DNA from: Lentzea albidocapillata subsp. violacea
Lineage (GTDB): Bacteria > Actinomycetota > Actinomycetes > Mycobacteriales > Pseudonocardiaceae
Assembly (NCBI RefSeq): GCF_900100275.1
Contig: NZ_FNET01000001.1
Location: 1,054,001-1,118,000 of the forward strand
Length of the DNA: 64,000 nucleotides
Direction: 5' to 3'
Shown: positions 52,173 through 60,643 of the stretch, in pieces
Layout of the letters: every line of letters starts with the position of its first letter
How positions within the stretch are numbered: the first letter of the stretch is position 1
Notes under the pieces: generated by a model
What the model was told of the DNA's origin: nothing
The model's input: only the letters and a program-made list of their open reading frames with translations
Database searches by the model: none
Translations under genes and position numbers: made by a program

Positions 52173-54618
52173 CCGCGCGCTGCCGCTGGAACCAGTCGTG
52201 AGCTGGCCGCGGGAGGTCTCCCCCGAGCACGGCTACCTCGTCACCGCCGACCTCCGCGCGCTCACCGCCACGACCGAATGGCCCTACGAGGACGAGGAGT
52301 TCGAGTTCACCTGCGTGCTCGACGCCTACCCGTTGTTCGACAGCCGCACGATCGGCGAGCCGACGCTGGTGCTGCACCGGTTCGGCGGCACCTACCGTCC
52401 CGTCCGGTTCGCCATCACCCCGCGCGCCTCCGCGATCGAGGAGCTCGACTCGGCGGAGCAGTCGATGTGGCTGACCTACATCAACCGCTGGGGCGCTCCC
52501 ATCCACACCGTGCGGCTGCCGCTGCGGTTCTCCGACGACGCGATCGCCCAGCCTTCGGCCTACACCTCCATGAGCGAGGAACCGGAACCGCTGACGACCG
52601 GCGCGTGGAGCCCCCTGGGCGCCACCTACGACGGCGTGGGCACGAACTTCGCCCTGTTCAGCGAGGTCGCGGAGGCCGTCGAGCTGTGCCTGTTCGATGA
52701 CGACCGCAACGAGACCCGAATCCGGATGACCGGCCTCACCGACTTCGTCCACCACGTCTACGTGCCGGGCATCGGGCCGGGGCAGCGGTACGGCTTCCGG
52801 GTGCACGGACCGTACGACCCGGCGCAGGGCCTGCGCTGCAACCCGAACAAGCTCCTGCTCGACCCGTACGCCAAGGCCGTCTCCGGCGAGCTCGGCTGGG
52901 GCCAGTGGGCCTCCGGGGACGTCCACTACGACCAGGCCCTCTACGGGTACGCGATCGACGATCAAGACCAGTACAACGACACCGACTCGGCCCCGTACGT
53001 GCCGCTCTCCGTGGTGATCTCCCCGTTCTTCGACTGGGAGGACGACCGGCCGCCCCGAACCCCGATGGCCGACACGGTGATCTACGAGACGCACGTGCGC
53101 GGCATGACCATGCTGCACCCGAACATTCCGGACGAACTGCGCGGCACCTTCACCGGACTGACCCAGCACGTGATCGTCCAGCACCTGCAGTCGATCGGTG
53201 TCACGGCCGTGCAGTTGTTACCGGTGCAGCAGTTCGTGCACGACCGGAACGTCCTCAACCGCGGCCAGCGCACCTACTGGGGCTACCACACCATCGGCTA
53301 CTTCGCTCCGCACAACGACTACGCCGTCTCCGACCCGGTACGCGAGTTCAAGGAGATGGTGAAGGCCTTCCACAGCAACGGTATCGAGGTGATCCTCGAC
53401 GTCGCCTACAGCCACACGGCGGAAGGAAACCACCTCGGCCCGACGCTCTGCTGGCGCGGCATCGACAACCGCACCTACTACCAGCTCGCCGACGACGACC
53501 CTCAGTACTACGTGGACTACACCGGCACCGGGAACACGCTCAACAACCAGGCACCCCAGACGCTGCGCATGATCATGGACTCCCTGCGGTACTGGGTGAC
53601 CGAGATGCACGTCGACGGGTTCAGGTTCGAGTTCGCCGCGACGCTCGGCCGCGACCACGGCGAGTTCAACCGCCTGTCGCCCATCTTCTCGATGCTGCAA
53701 CAGGATCCGGTCCTCAACAGCGTCAAGCTCATCGCCGCGCCATGGGACGCCGGCGGGGACCAGCTCGGCCGTTTCCCGTCACCGTGGTCGGAGCAGAACA
53801 ACAGGTACAGCGCGACCGTCCGCGACTTCTGGCGTGGCGAGCGCGTCCAGCCCACCGACCTCGCCGGCCGTCTCGCCGGATCGGCTGACCTCTACCAGCG
53901 GCAGGGACACCGCCCCACGGCCTCGATCAACTACGTCACCACTCACGACGGGTTCACCCTGCGCGATCTCGTCTCCTACGACCAGAAGCACAACGAGGCG
54001 AACGGCGAGGACAACCGCGACGGCAGCGACGACACCCGGTCGTGGAACTGCGGCGTCGAAGGCCCCACCGACGAACCGGCCGTGCTCGGCCTGCGCGCCC
54101 GCCAGCAACGCAACTTCCTCGCCACACTCCTGCTGTCCCAGGGCGTTCCGCTGCTCAGCCACGGCGACGAGCTCGGCCGCACCCAGCAGGGCAACAACAA
54201 CGCGTACTGCCAGGACAACGAACTGACGTGGATCGACTGGCCCAACGCGGACGCCGAGCTGGTCAGGTTCGTGGCGGAGCTGGTCCAGCTGCGCCGCCGG
54301 CATCCCGCGTTCCACAGCGCGAACTTCCTGAACACCGGCAACGAGATCGCCTGGTTCGGGCCGGACGGTGAATCGCTGCGGGACTCCGACTGGATCGCGG
54401 ACGAGTACCGGACACTGTCCATGCTCCTCGCAAAGAGTGAGCTGCTGTGCGTCTTCCACGCCGGCTTCGACGAACGCGAGGTCGTCCTGCCACAACGCAA
54501 GTCGGTCAGGCGCTGGTCAGTGCTGCTCGACACGGCCGGGTACGAGACCCGCAAGGCGATCACGGGATCCAGCATCCGGCCCGGCCGTTCCGTGCTGGTG
54601 TTGCGCGGGCTCAGGTGA
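52165..54618 (+). CDS. Catalytically dead GlgX-like protein with N-terminal conflict-associated domain
   Basis: 817 residues. About 1-135 form a beta-rich domain seen with MoxR/vWA conflict genes (VTADLRALTA, WPYEDEEFEF, LVLHRFGGTYRPVRF, SMWLTYINRWG). The rest is a full-length glycogen-debranching (GlgX, GH13) homologue: a CBM48-like region then the barrel. Region I reads DVAYSH (412-417, usually DVVYNH). The nucleophile region reads DGFRFEFA, with Glu489 for the catalytic Asp. The acid region reads KLIAAPWD, with Ala525 for the catalytic Glu. HD594-595 is kept. Two lost catalytic residues mean hydrolysis is very unlikely; a glucan-binding or sensing role is inferred. Last gene of the operon. 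Confidence 0.9.
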   Translation: MTDRALPLEPVVSWPREVSPEHGYLVTADLRALTATTEWPYEDEEFEFTCVLDAYPLFDSRTIGEPTLVLHRFGGTYRPVRFAITPRASAIEELDSAEQSMWLTYINRWGAPIHTVRLPLRFSDDAIAQPSAYTSMSEEPEPLTTGAWSPLGATYDGVGTNFALFSEVAEAVELCLFDDDRNETRIRMTGLTDFVHHVYVPGIGPGQRYGFRVHGPYDPAQGLRCNPNKLLLDPYAKAVSGELGWGQWASGDVHYDQALYGYAIDDQDQYNDTDSAPYVPLSVVISPFFDWEDDRPPRTPMADTVIYETHVRGMTMLHPNIPDELRGTFTGLTQHVIVQHLQSIGVTAVQLLPVQQFVHDRNVLNRGQRTYWGYHTIGYFAPHNDYAVSDPVREFKEMVKAFHSNGIEVILDVAYSHTAEGNHLGPTLCWRGIDNRTYYQLADDDPQYYVDYTGTGNTLNNQAPQTLRMIMDSLRYWVTEMHVDGFRFEFAATLGRDHGEFNRLSPIFSMLQQDPVLNSVKLIAAPWDAGGDQLGRFPSPWSEQNNRYSATVRDFWRGERVQPTDLAGRLAGSADLYQRQGHRPTASINYVTTHDGFTLRDLVSYDQKHNEANGEDNRDGSDDTRSWNCGVEGPTDEPAVLGLRARQQRNFLATLLLSQGVPLLSHGDELGRTQQGNNNAYCQDNELTWIDWPNADAELVRFVAELVQLRRRHPAFHSANFLNTGNEIAWFGPDGESLRDSDWIADEYRTLSMLLAKSELLCVFHAGFDEREVVLPQRKSVRRWSVLLDTAGYETRKAITGSSIRPGRSVLVLRGLR

Positions 54619-54644
54619 AGAACAACTGCGAGACCGCTGCCATT

Positions 54645-54683
54645 GGGTAGGCGGCGAAGCTACCGCAGCTTCGCCGCCTACCC
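54645..54683. terminator. Perfect 17-bp stem, bidirectional terminator
   Basis: GGGTAGGCGGCGAAGCT (54645-54661) and its exact complement (54667-54683) flank an ACCGC loop. It lies between the converging GlgX-like and I36/M15-like genes, 26 bases after the former's stop. Confidence 0.85.
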
Positions 54684-54726
54684 GGTCAGGTCACACACGG
54701 CCTAGCAGAGAACCAGGCCGTGTCGA

Positions 54727-55596
54727 TCAGTCGCCGTGGGGGTTCTGAATCGACACGTGGACGTGGTCGTAGTGACCACCGGTCACACCGGACCCGCCGG
54801 TGTACGTGCGCCAGCCCTCGGACGCGCGGGCGACGCTCCAGATCTTGCCCTGCCAGATCACGTACCGGACGTCGAGCCTGCCGGCGTACTTCTGCAGCCA
54901 GTACGCCAGCTTCCAGCCCTGGGCCTTCTGCGCCGCGGACGGGTAGGAGCCGATCGCGCTCGAGATCGTGCAGTCGAGCGCGTTGCCGGTGTTGTGGTTG
55001 CTCGTCGAGGGCTGGTAGCTGCGGTAGGCGCCCACCCAGCAGTGCTTCTCACCGGTCAGCCGGGCGATCTGGTCGTCGACGAACTGCGTGCGGGCCGTCG
55101 CACTGGGCGCCCGGCTGGTCGCCGACGGGTGCGGGTTGTTCGGCGGTGCCGCGTAGGTCGCGCCGCCACCGCCGCCGCCACCGTTGTCGTTGAGCCGATG
55201 CGAGGCGTTCTCGTTCTTGAGGGTCGCGTTCAGGTTGACCTTGCCGCCGGCCGCGATCGTCTGCTTGGCACCGGCGTATCCGCTGTTGTAGTACACCGTG
55301 ACCGGACCGCTGGTGCGGTTCCAGGCAGCAGCGGCCTCGTTCTTCACGCACAGGCCCTTGCCGTTGCCCGCGCTCTTGAACTCGTAGCAGCTCGGCTGGC
55401 TGTCGCCGTAGTCGGAGATCGACGTGGCGAAATCGGACAGCGAGCCCTGGTGGTTGCTGTTGTAGTACAGGCAGAACTCGCCTGCCTCGCACACCCCGTT
55501 GCGGGCCGTCGCCGCGGACGCTGTGGCCGCGCCGAAGGACACGCTGATCAGCGCACCCATCAACGCCGCGACGGTGACTCTCTCCAACACCCTCAC
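54727..55596 (-). CDS. Secreted I36-like / M15-like fusion protein
   Basis: A GTG start at 55596 follows CAGGAG and gives 289 residues with a signal peptide ending ATASA. Residues about 30-135 resemble I36 inhibitor-like modules (EAGEFCLYYNSNHQGS, TVYYNSGYAG). A Gly-rich linker follows. The C-terminal roughly 125 residues contain SNHNTGNALDCT and HYDHVHVSI, placing His, Asp and His as in M15-type zinc peptidases and the ARB_07466-like domain. It may bind or cut cell-wall peptides outside the cell. The in-frame extension upstream of 55596 is not used as start because it lacks a signal sequence. Confidence 0.8.
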   Translation of the reverse strand: MRVLERVTVAALMGALISVSFGAATASAATARNGVCEAGEFCLYYNSNHQGSLSDFATSISDYGDSQPSCYEFKSAGNGKGLCVKNEAAAAWNRTSGPVTVYYNSGYAGAKQTIAAGGKVNLNATLKNENASHRLNDNGGGGGGGATYAAPPNNPHPSATSRAPSATARTQFVDDQIARLTGEKHCWVGAYRSYQPSTSNHNTGNALDCTISSAIGSYPSAAQKAQGWKLAYWLQKYAGRLDVRYVIWQGKIWSVARASEGWRTYTGGSGVTGGHYDHVHVSIQNPHGD

Positions 55597-55795
55597 GAGA
55601 TCTCCTGTTCCTCGGTCGGACCTGCGCTTTCGAGGCAGGCACGGCCAACCCTGACGTCCGACCGGCCCAGATCCTGCCCAGATTCCATATCGCATGGAAA
55701 CCTGCCTGGTCCCAAGTTCAGTCAGACAGGTACGACTGCCCGGCAATTGCCCTGTTTCGCCCACACGTCGTAGTCGGGCCCGGCACACTGGCAAC

Positions 55796-58693
55796 GTGGA
55801 ATTCCGCATCCTGGGGCCTCTGGAGGTCCGCGACCTAGGTGCGGCCGTCGCGCTGGGGGGCTCGCGACAACGGGCGGTGCTGGCGGCACTGCTGCTCCGG
55901 GCCAACCAGACGGCGAGCGTCGGCTACCTCGCCGAAGCCGTGTGGGAGACACCGCCCGCCACACCGGCGTCCAACCTGCGCACCTACGTCGCGGGGCTGC
56001 GGCAACGCCTCGGCACGGCGCGGCTGTCCACCCGTCCGGGCGGCTACGCGCTGGCGGTGCAGGCGGGCGAGCTGGACCTGCTGGAGTTCGACAGGCTGAG
56101 CACCGCCGGCGACCAAGCCCTGCGGAACGGGGAGTTCACCGCCGCGGCGGAGTCCTACGATCAGGCGCTGCGGCTGTGGCGCGGCTCCGCGCTGGAGGGC
56201 CACGCGGCCGGCCCTGCGCTGTGCGCGGAGCTGGCCAGGCTGGAAGAGCAGCGGCTCGCGGTCGTGGAACGGTACGTCGAGGTCCGGCTGCGACTGGGCC
56301 ACCACGCCGATCTTGTCGGCGAGCTGCGCAAACTCGTCACCGAACAGCCGCTGCGCGAGAAGTTGTGGGCACAGCTCATGCTCGCCCTGTACCGCTGCGG
56401 CAGACGGGCCGACGCGTTGAACGCCTACCAGCAGGTCTACCGCGTGCTGGACACCGAACTCGGCGTCACGCCCGGCCAGTCCCTGCGCGAACTGCACAGC
56501 AGGCTGCTCTCCGACGACCTGGCTCCGCAGCGCGTTCCGACCGACCAGCGCCCGCGGCAGCTCCCGCCGGAGGCCGATCACTACACCGGCCGGGACGCGG
56601 CGCTGGACGAGCTGTTCTCGTTGGCGACGAGGGAATCGGCGGTGCTGCCGATCGTGACCGTGACCGGCTGCCCCGGCGTCGGGAAGACGGCGTTCGCGAT
56701 CCACGCCGGCCACCGGCTGGCCGAGTCGTTCCCGCACGGCCAGCTGTTCGCCGACCTGCGCGGAGCCGATCCCCGGCCGCACTCACCGGACGAGGTGCTG
56801 GCCCGGTTCCTGCGCGAACTGGGCGTGGCCGGCGTCGACGTCCCCGGCCCCGGGGAGGAGCGGGCGAGCATGTTCCGCGACCGGCTGGCGGGCAGGCGGG
56901 TGCTGGTCGTGCTCGACAACGCCGCGTCGGAGGACCAGGTCAGGCCGCTGCTACCCGGTCACGCGGGCTGTTGCGTCCTGATCACCAGCAGGAGCAGGCT
57001 GACCGGCCTCGACACGTGCAAGCGGATCCGGTTGGACGCGCTGGACGCGGCCGACTCGGTGCGCCTGCTCGGCAAGCTGGTGGGCGACGACGTGGCCGGG
57101 CGCAAGACGGCGAAGCGCATCACCGCGCTGTGCGGTGGGCTGCCGCTGGCGTTGCGCATCGTCGGCATGAAGCTCCGCTCGTTGCCCCATCTGACCGCGG
57201 ACGCGGTGGCGCTGCGACTGGCGGACGAACGGCACCGGCTCGACGAGCTCGTCGGCGGTGACCGCGAGGTGCGGGCCAGTTTCCTGCTGAGCTACGCCAG
57301 TCTGGACGAAGCGGAGCAACACGCGTTCCGGCTGCTGGCACTGCTGCCCGGCCCGAGTTTCCCGGCCTGGGCGGCCGCCGCGGCGCTGGAGAAGGACCTG
57401 TTCTCCACCGAGCGTCTGCTGGACCGGTTGGTGGAGGCCAACCTGCTGGAGTGCGCGACCGGTGCCGCGGGCCGTCTTCGCTACCACTTCCACGACCTGC
57501 TGCAGCTGTTCGCCGAGGAGAAGGCCCAGCAGGACAGTCCGGCGCCAGAACGTGAACAGTCGGAGCGCCGCGTCCTGAACGCATACCTGCACATCGTGCG
57601 GCAGGCCGACATCCGGCTCGAGTTCGGCGGCCTGACGGAGTTCGAGCCCCCCGCACTGGACCTCGGCGCGCCAGGCCTGGTCGATGACCTGGTGGCGGAC
57701 GCCCCGGCCTGGCTGGACGAGGAACACCCCTGCCTGCTCGAGGTGATCGACCGCGCCGTCCACATCGGACTGGACGAACTGACCTGCCAGTTCGTCGCGT
57801 CGATGGGCGCCTATCTCGAACTGCGTTCCCAATGGGACGCCCTGGTACACGCGCTGGAACCCGGCCTGGCCGCCGCCCGCCGCCTGGGCAGCGCCTACTG
57901 GACCGCGTACGCGCTGTTCGCCCGGGGCTTCACGGCCAGGGAGCAACGCGACTTCGCGTTGTGCGAGAAGCTCTTCCGCGAGTGCCTCGAAGTCCTGCCC
58001 GCCGCGGGCGACGCCCTCCTGGAAGTGGTGACCAAGCTGTCCGTCGGCGTCGGTCTGCGGCAGCAGGGCATGCTCCAGGCTGCCGCGACGTGCTTCACCG
58101 ACTGCCTTGACCGCCTGGCCACCCTCGACAATCCGCGGTGGCTCGCCTACACCCTGCGCGAACTGGGCGTCCTGCACCAGTACCAGGAGAACTGGCACGA
58201 AGCGGAACGGTGCCTGCGCCAGGCAAGCGACGAGTTCGACCGCCTCGGCGACCGGCGCTGGCGGGCCGCGTCATTGCTCGAGCTGGGCATCGTGCGACTC
58301 GAACGCGGCGACCGGCCGGCCGCGCTGGAGATGCTGACCACGAGCCAGCAGGCGTTCCGCGACCTCGGCGACCGGCGCCGCGAGGCCGCGTGCTGGCGCA
58401 ACCTCGCCTATCTGCACCTCGGCAGCGGCGACCTGAACCAGGCCTACGCCTGCGCGGTGCAGAGCCGGGAGCAGTTCGCGCTGACCCTGGACGAGCACGG
58501 CATGGCGTGCACCGAGGTGTGTCTCGGCGACATCCACCTGGCGATGGGCGAACGCGGCCAGGCGCAGGCGCTGATCCGACGTGGCCTGGCGATGTTCGAG
58601 ACGCTCGGCGACCCGCGCTGGCTGTCCAGGGCCCGACGCAGCCTCGGCCACGCCACATCCACAGCGGAAAGCACTGCTGCGGCAATCAGGTGA
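55796..58693 (+). CDS. AfsR/SARP-family regulator (BTAD-NB-ARC-TPR)
   Basis: 965 residues from a GTG at 55796 (FRILGPLEVRDLGAAV is the family's usual N-terminus). The winged helix is about 1-95, BTAD about 95-240, NB-ARC with GCPGVGKTA near 291 and VLVVLDNAA near 368, and TPR-like repeats from about 690 onward. No Shine-Dalgarno sequence is visible, so the transcript may be leaderless. It is a second SARP besides the one at 19500. It lies beyond the conflict operon and next to unrelated genes, so its targets are unclear. Confidence 0.88.
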   Translation: MEFRILGPLEVRDLGAAVALGGSRQRAVLAALLLRANQTASVGYLAEAVWETPPATPASNLRTYVAGLRQRLGTARLSTRPGGYALAVQAGELDLLEFDRLSTAGDQALRNGEFTAAAESYDQALRLWRGSALEGHAAGPALCAELARLEEQRLAVVERYVEVRLRLGHHADLVGELRKLVTEQPLREKLWAQLMLALYRCGRRADALNAYQQVYRVLDTELGVTPGQSLRELHSRLLSDDLAPQRVPTDQRPRQLPPEADHYTGRDAALDELFSLATRESAVLPIVTVTGCPGVGKTAFAIHAGHRLAESFPHGQLFADLRGADPRPHSPDEVLARFLRELGVAGVDVPGPGEERASMFRDRLAGRRVLVVLDNAASEDQVRPLLPGHAGCCVLITSRSRLTGLDTCKRIRLDALDAADSVRLLGKLVGDDVAGRKTAKRITALCGGLPLALRIVGMKLRSLPHLTADAVALRLADERHRLDELVGGDREVRASFLLSYASLDEAEQHAFRLLALLPGPSFPAWAAAAALEKDLFSTERLLDRLVEANLLECATGAAGRLRYHFHDLLQLFAEEKAQQDSPAPEREQSERRVLNAYLHIVRQADIRLEFGGLTEFEPPALDLGAPGLVDDLVADAPAWLDEEHPCLLEVIDRAVHIGLDELTCQFVASMGAYLELRSQWDALVHALEPGLAAARRLGSAYWTAYALFARGFTAREQRDFALCEKLFRECLEVLPAAGDALLEVVTKLSVGVGLRQQGMLQAAATCFTDCLDRLATLDNPRWLAYTLRELGVLHQYQENWHEAERCLRQASDEFDRLGDRRWRAASLLELGIVRLERGDRPAALEMLTTSQQAFRDLGDRRREAACWRNLAYLHLGSGDLNQAYACAVQSREQFALTLDEHGMACTEVCLGDIHLAMGERGQAQALIRRGLAMFETLGDPRWLSRARRSLGHATSTAESTAAAIR

Positions 58694-58850
58694 GCGAGTT
58701 CTGTTCCGTTGTGCCGGAGCAGCCGCACGACCCGCGCCTTCGACCACACCGGCACCGTGTCCAGAGTGGTCACCACCCGGACGGCAAGCACCTGCGCCCC
58801 AAGCCGTCGGGCCGGCTCACCGGTTCGCACTGGGCAGCGGCGAAGCGGAC

Positions 58851-58856
58851 TATGAT
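58851..58856 (+). promoter_or_regulatory. TATGAT -10 element
   Basis: TATGAT is a strong -10 match eight bases before the GTG at 58865. A TTCGCA at 58824-58829 is a weak -35 candidate at unusually long spacing. The position suggests a leaderless or nearly leaderless mRNA and supports the GTG at 58865 as start. Confidence 0.5.
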
Positions 58857-58864
58857 CCGGAGTC

Positions 58865-60643
58865 GTGCCACGATCGAGTGAAGCGTGCGTGACCTGCCGC
58901 CCTGATACCTCGGTGGCGGTGTCCGGCGCGCTAGAATTCGAAGATCACGCCCGGAAGCCCGGAAACCCGGAAGCCCGGAAACCCGGAAGCCCGGAAACCC
59001 GGAAACCCGGAAACCCGGAAACCGAGTCCGTCCGCTGGGCCACGTTCCGCGCCCAACGCCGGGTGCTCGTCGTGGCCCGCACCCTCACCTCGGCGATCCG
59101 CCTGCTGGAAGCACTTCCGGTGTTCGCGGGCGATCATCGGGTACAGGTGCTGTTCACTGTGGACACGCGGTCGAGGTTCTCTTCCGGTGCCGTTGAGCTG
59201 ATCCGCGGGCTTCCGGCACACGCCATCCCGTGGGAGACCGCTCCGGACATCGACTGCGATCTGGTGCTGGCGGCCAGCGAGAAGATCGACTTCCAGCCCG
59301 CCCGCGCGGTTCCGGTTCTCGTGCTCCCCCACGGGGTCGGCTTCCACAAGCACGTTCCCGACGTGGACTCCGCGGAGACCAGGGTGTCCGGTGTGGTGGC
59401 TCCCGAGGTGCTGCGGCAGGGCGGCGCGCGGATGCTGGTCACCCATCCCGACCAGGTACGGCATCTCACCACCCTCGTTCCCGAAGCGGCCGGCCGGACC
59501 GTTCTCGGCGGCGACACCAGCTTCGACCTTCTCACCGGCAGCGCGTCGGTGCGCGGCCACTACCGGGACCGGCTCGGGCTCACCGGCGGGCAGCGGCTGG
59601 TACTGCTCACGTCCACCTGGTCTGGGCAGTCCTTGCTCGGCACCCACCCGGAGCTGGCGGAACGGCTGCTGCGCGAGCTGCCCGTGGACGAGTACCGGGT
59701 AGCCGCGGTGGCACATCCCAACGTGTGGGCGTGGCACGGGGCGTGGGAGGTCCGCCGGATTCTGGACACCGCGCTGAAGTCCGGCCTGTTGCTCGTGGAG
59801 CCCACGCAGGGCTGGCACGCGGCCATGATCGCTTCGGATGTCGTGCTCGGCGATCACGGCTCGCTCAGCCTGTACGCCGCGGCTTCCGGCCGCCCGCTGG
59901 TGCTGGCCGCGTTCGGCGACGAGGTCGTCGACGGAACTCCGATGGCGGAGCTGGGACGCACCGCGCACAGGCTGGATCCCGCCGGAGACCTGCGCCCGCA
60001 ACTGGACGCCGCGATCAGGGAACACGACGCGGCGAAGGCGGAACTCGTGGCGGATGCCCTCTTCGCGTTGCCCGGCCGAGCGCTGCAGGTGTTGCGCGCC
60101 TGGTGTTACGACGCCCTGAGACTGTCCGAACCGGACCGTCCGCAGCCGTCGTTGACGTGCCCGGACCCACGCGAGGCGCTGCCGTCCGTGTACTCCTTCG
60201 AGATCACCGGGACAGTCCACAACGGAGCGACGGTCGCCCTGAACCGCTTCCCTGTTCAGGCAGGCGGCCACCGGCCACCGCCCGGCTCCACCGCGATCCG
60301 TCACGTCGGCGTCGACGTGCGCGAGCGCAACCTGAGGCGGTTCGCCGATGCCGCGACCATCGTGCGCGGTGAGACGGACGACGACAACCGAATCGGCAAC
60401 TGGCTGATCACCACTCTCGAGCGGTTCCCCGGCTGCCGCATGACCGGGCACGCCACCCCCCGCGGATGCGACATCATGATCCGCGACGGCCGGCGCCTGA
60501 GCCTCCACGCACCCGCCGCACTGCGCGACGCGGGGTTGCTCACTTCCGCGCTCTACACCCTCATGGCCGCCGGGTCCGGCCTTCCCGGCGAGTTCGAACT
60601 CCGGGTGGGCGACCGGAGCGGCACGGTCACGGTGTCCCGGTGA
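58865..60643 (+). CDS. CDP-glycerol transferase-like protein with N-terminal microsatellite
   Basis: 592 residues. After a repeat-coded N-terminus (Lys/Pro/Gly/Glu-rich, residues about 29-52) comes a GT-B-like domain. It has VLVVARTLTSAIRLLEALPVF, a VLPHGVGFHKHV segment, VLLTSTWSGQSLLG, and ASDVVLGDHGSLSLYAAASGRPLVLA, the style of CDP-glycerol:polyglycerophosphate glycerophosphotransferases. The last 150 residues form a separate alpha/beta domain I do not recognise. No membrane segment is seen. Its 3' end overlaps the converging STAND gene by 17 bases. The enzymatic substrate is unknown. The start may lie at 58865 or an in-frame GTG near 58919. Confidence 0.72.
   Translation: MPRSSEACVTCRPDTSVAVSGALEFEDHARKPGNPEARKPGSPETRKPGNPETESVRWATFRAQRRVLVVARTLTSAIRLLEALPVFAGDHRVQVLFTVDTRSRFSSGAVELIRGLPAHAIPWETAPDIDCDLVLAASEKIDFQPARAVPVLVLPHGVGFHKHVPDVDSAETRVSGVVAPEVLRQGGARMLVTHPDQVRHLTTLVPEAAGRTVLGGDTSFDLLTGSASVRGHYRDRLGLTGGQRLVLLTSTWSGQSLLGTHPELAERLLRELPVDEYRVAAVAHPNVWAWHGAWEVRRILDTALKSGLLLVEPTQGWHAAMIASDVVLGDHGSLSLYAAASGRPLVLAAFGDEVVDGTPMAELGRTAHRLDPAGDLRPQLDAAIREHDAAKAELVADALFALPGRALQVLRAWCYDALRLSEPDRPQPSLTCPDPREALPSVYSFEITGTVHNGATVALNRFPVQAGGHRPPPGSTAIRHVGVDVRERNLRRFADAATIVRGETDDDNRIGNWLITTLERFPGCRMTGHATPRGCDIMIRDGRRLSLHAPAALRDAGLLTSALYTLMAAGSGLPGEFELRVGDRSGTVTVSR
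58950..59021 (+). repeat. Nine 8-bp repeats (CCCGGAAR)
   Basis: CCCGGAAG and CCCGGAAA units run uninterrupted for 72 bp inside the 5' coding region of the transferase-like gene. The unit length is not a multiple of three, so adding or losing one unit shifts the frame. Confidence 0.95.

Noticed and set aside
58950..59021. Possible CRISPR array
   Set aside because: The repeats are 8 bp and adjacent with no spacers; it is a simple sequence repeat inside a gene.
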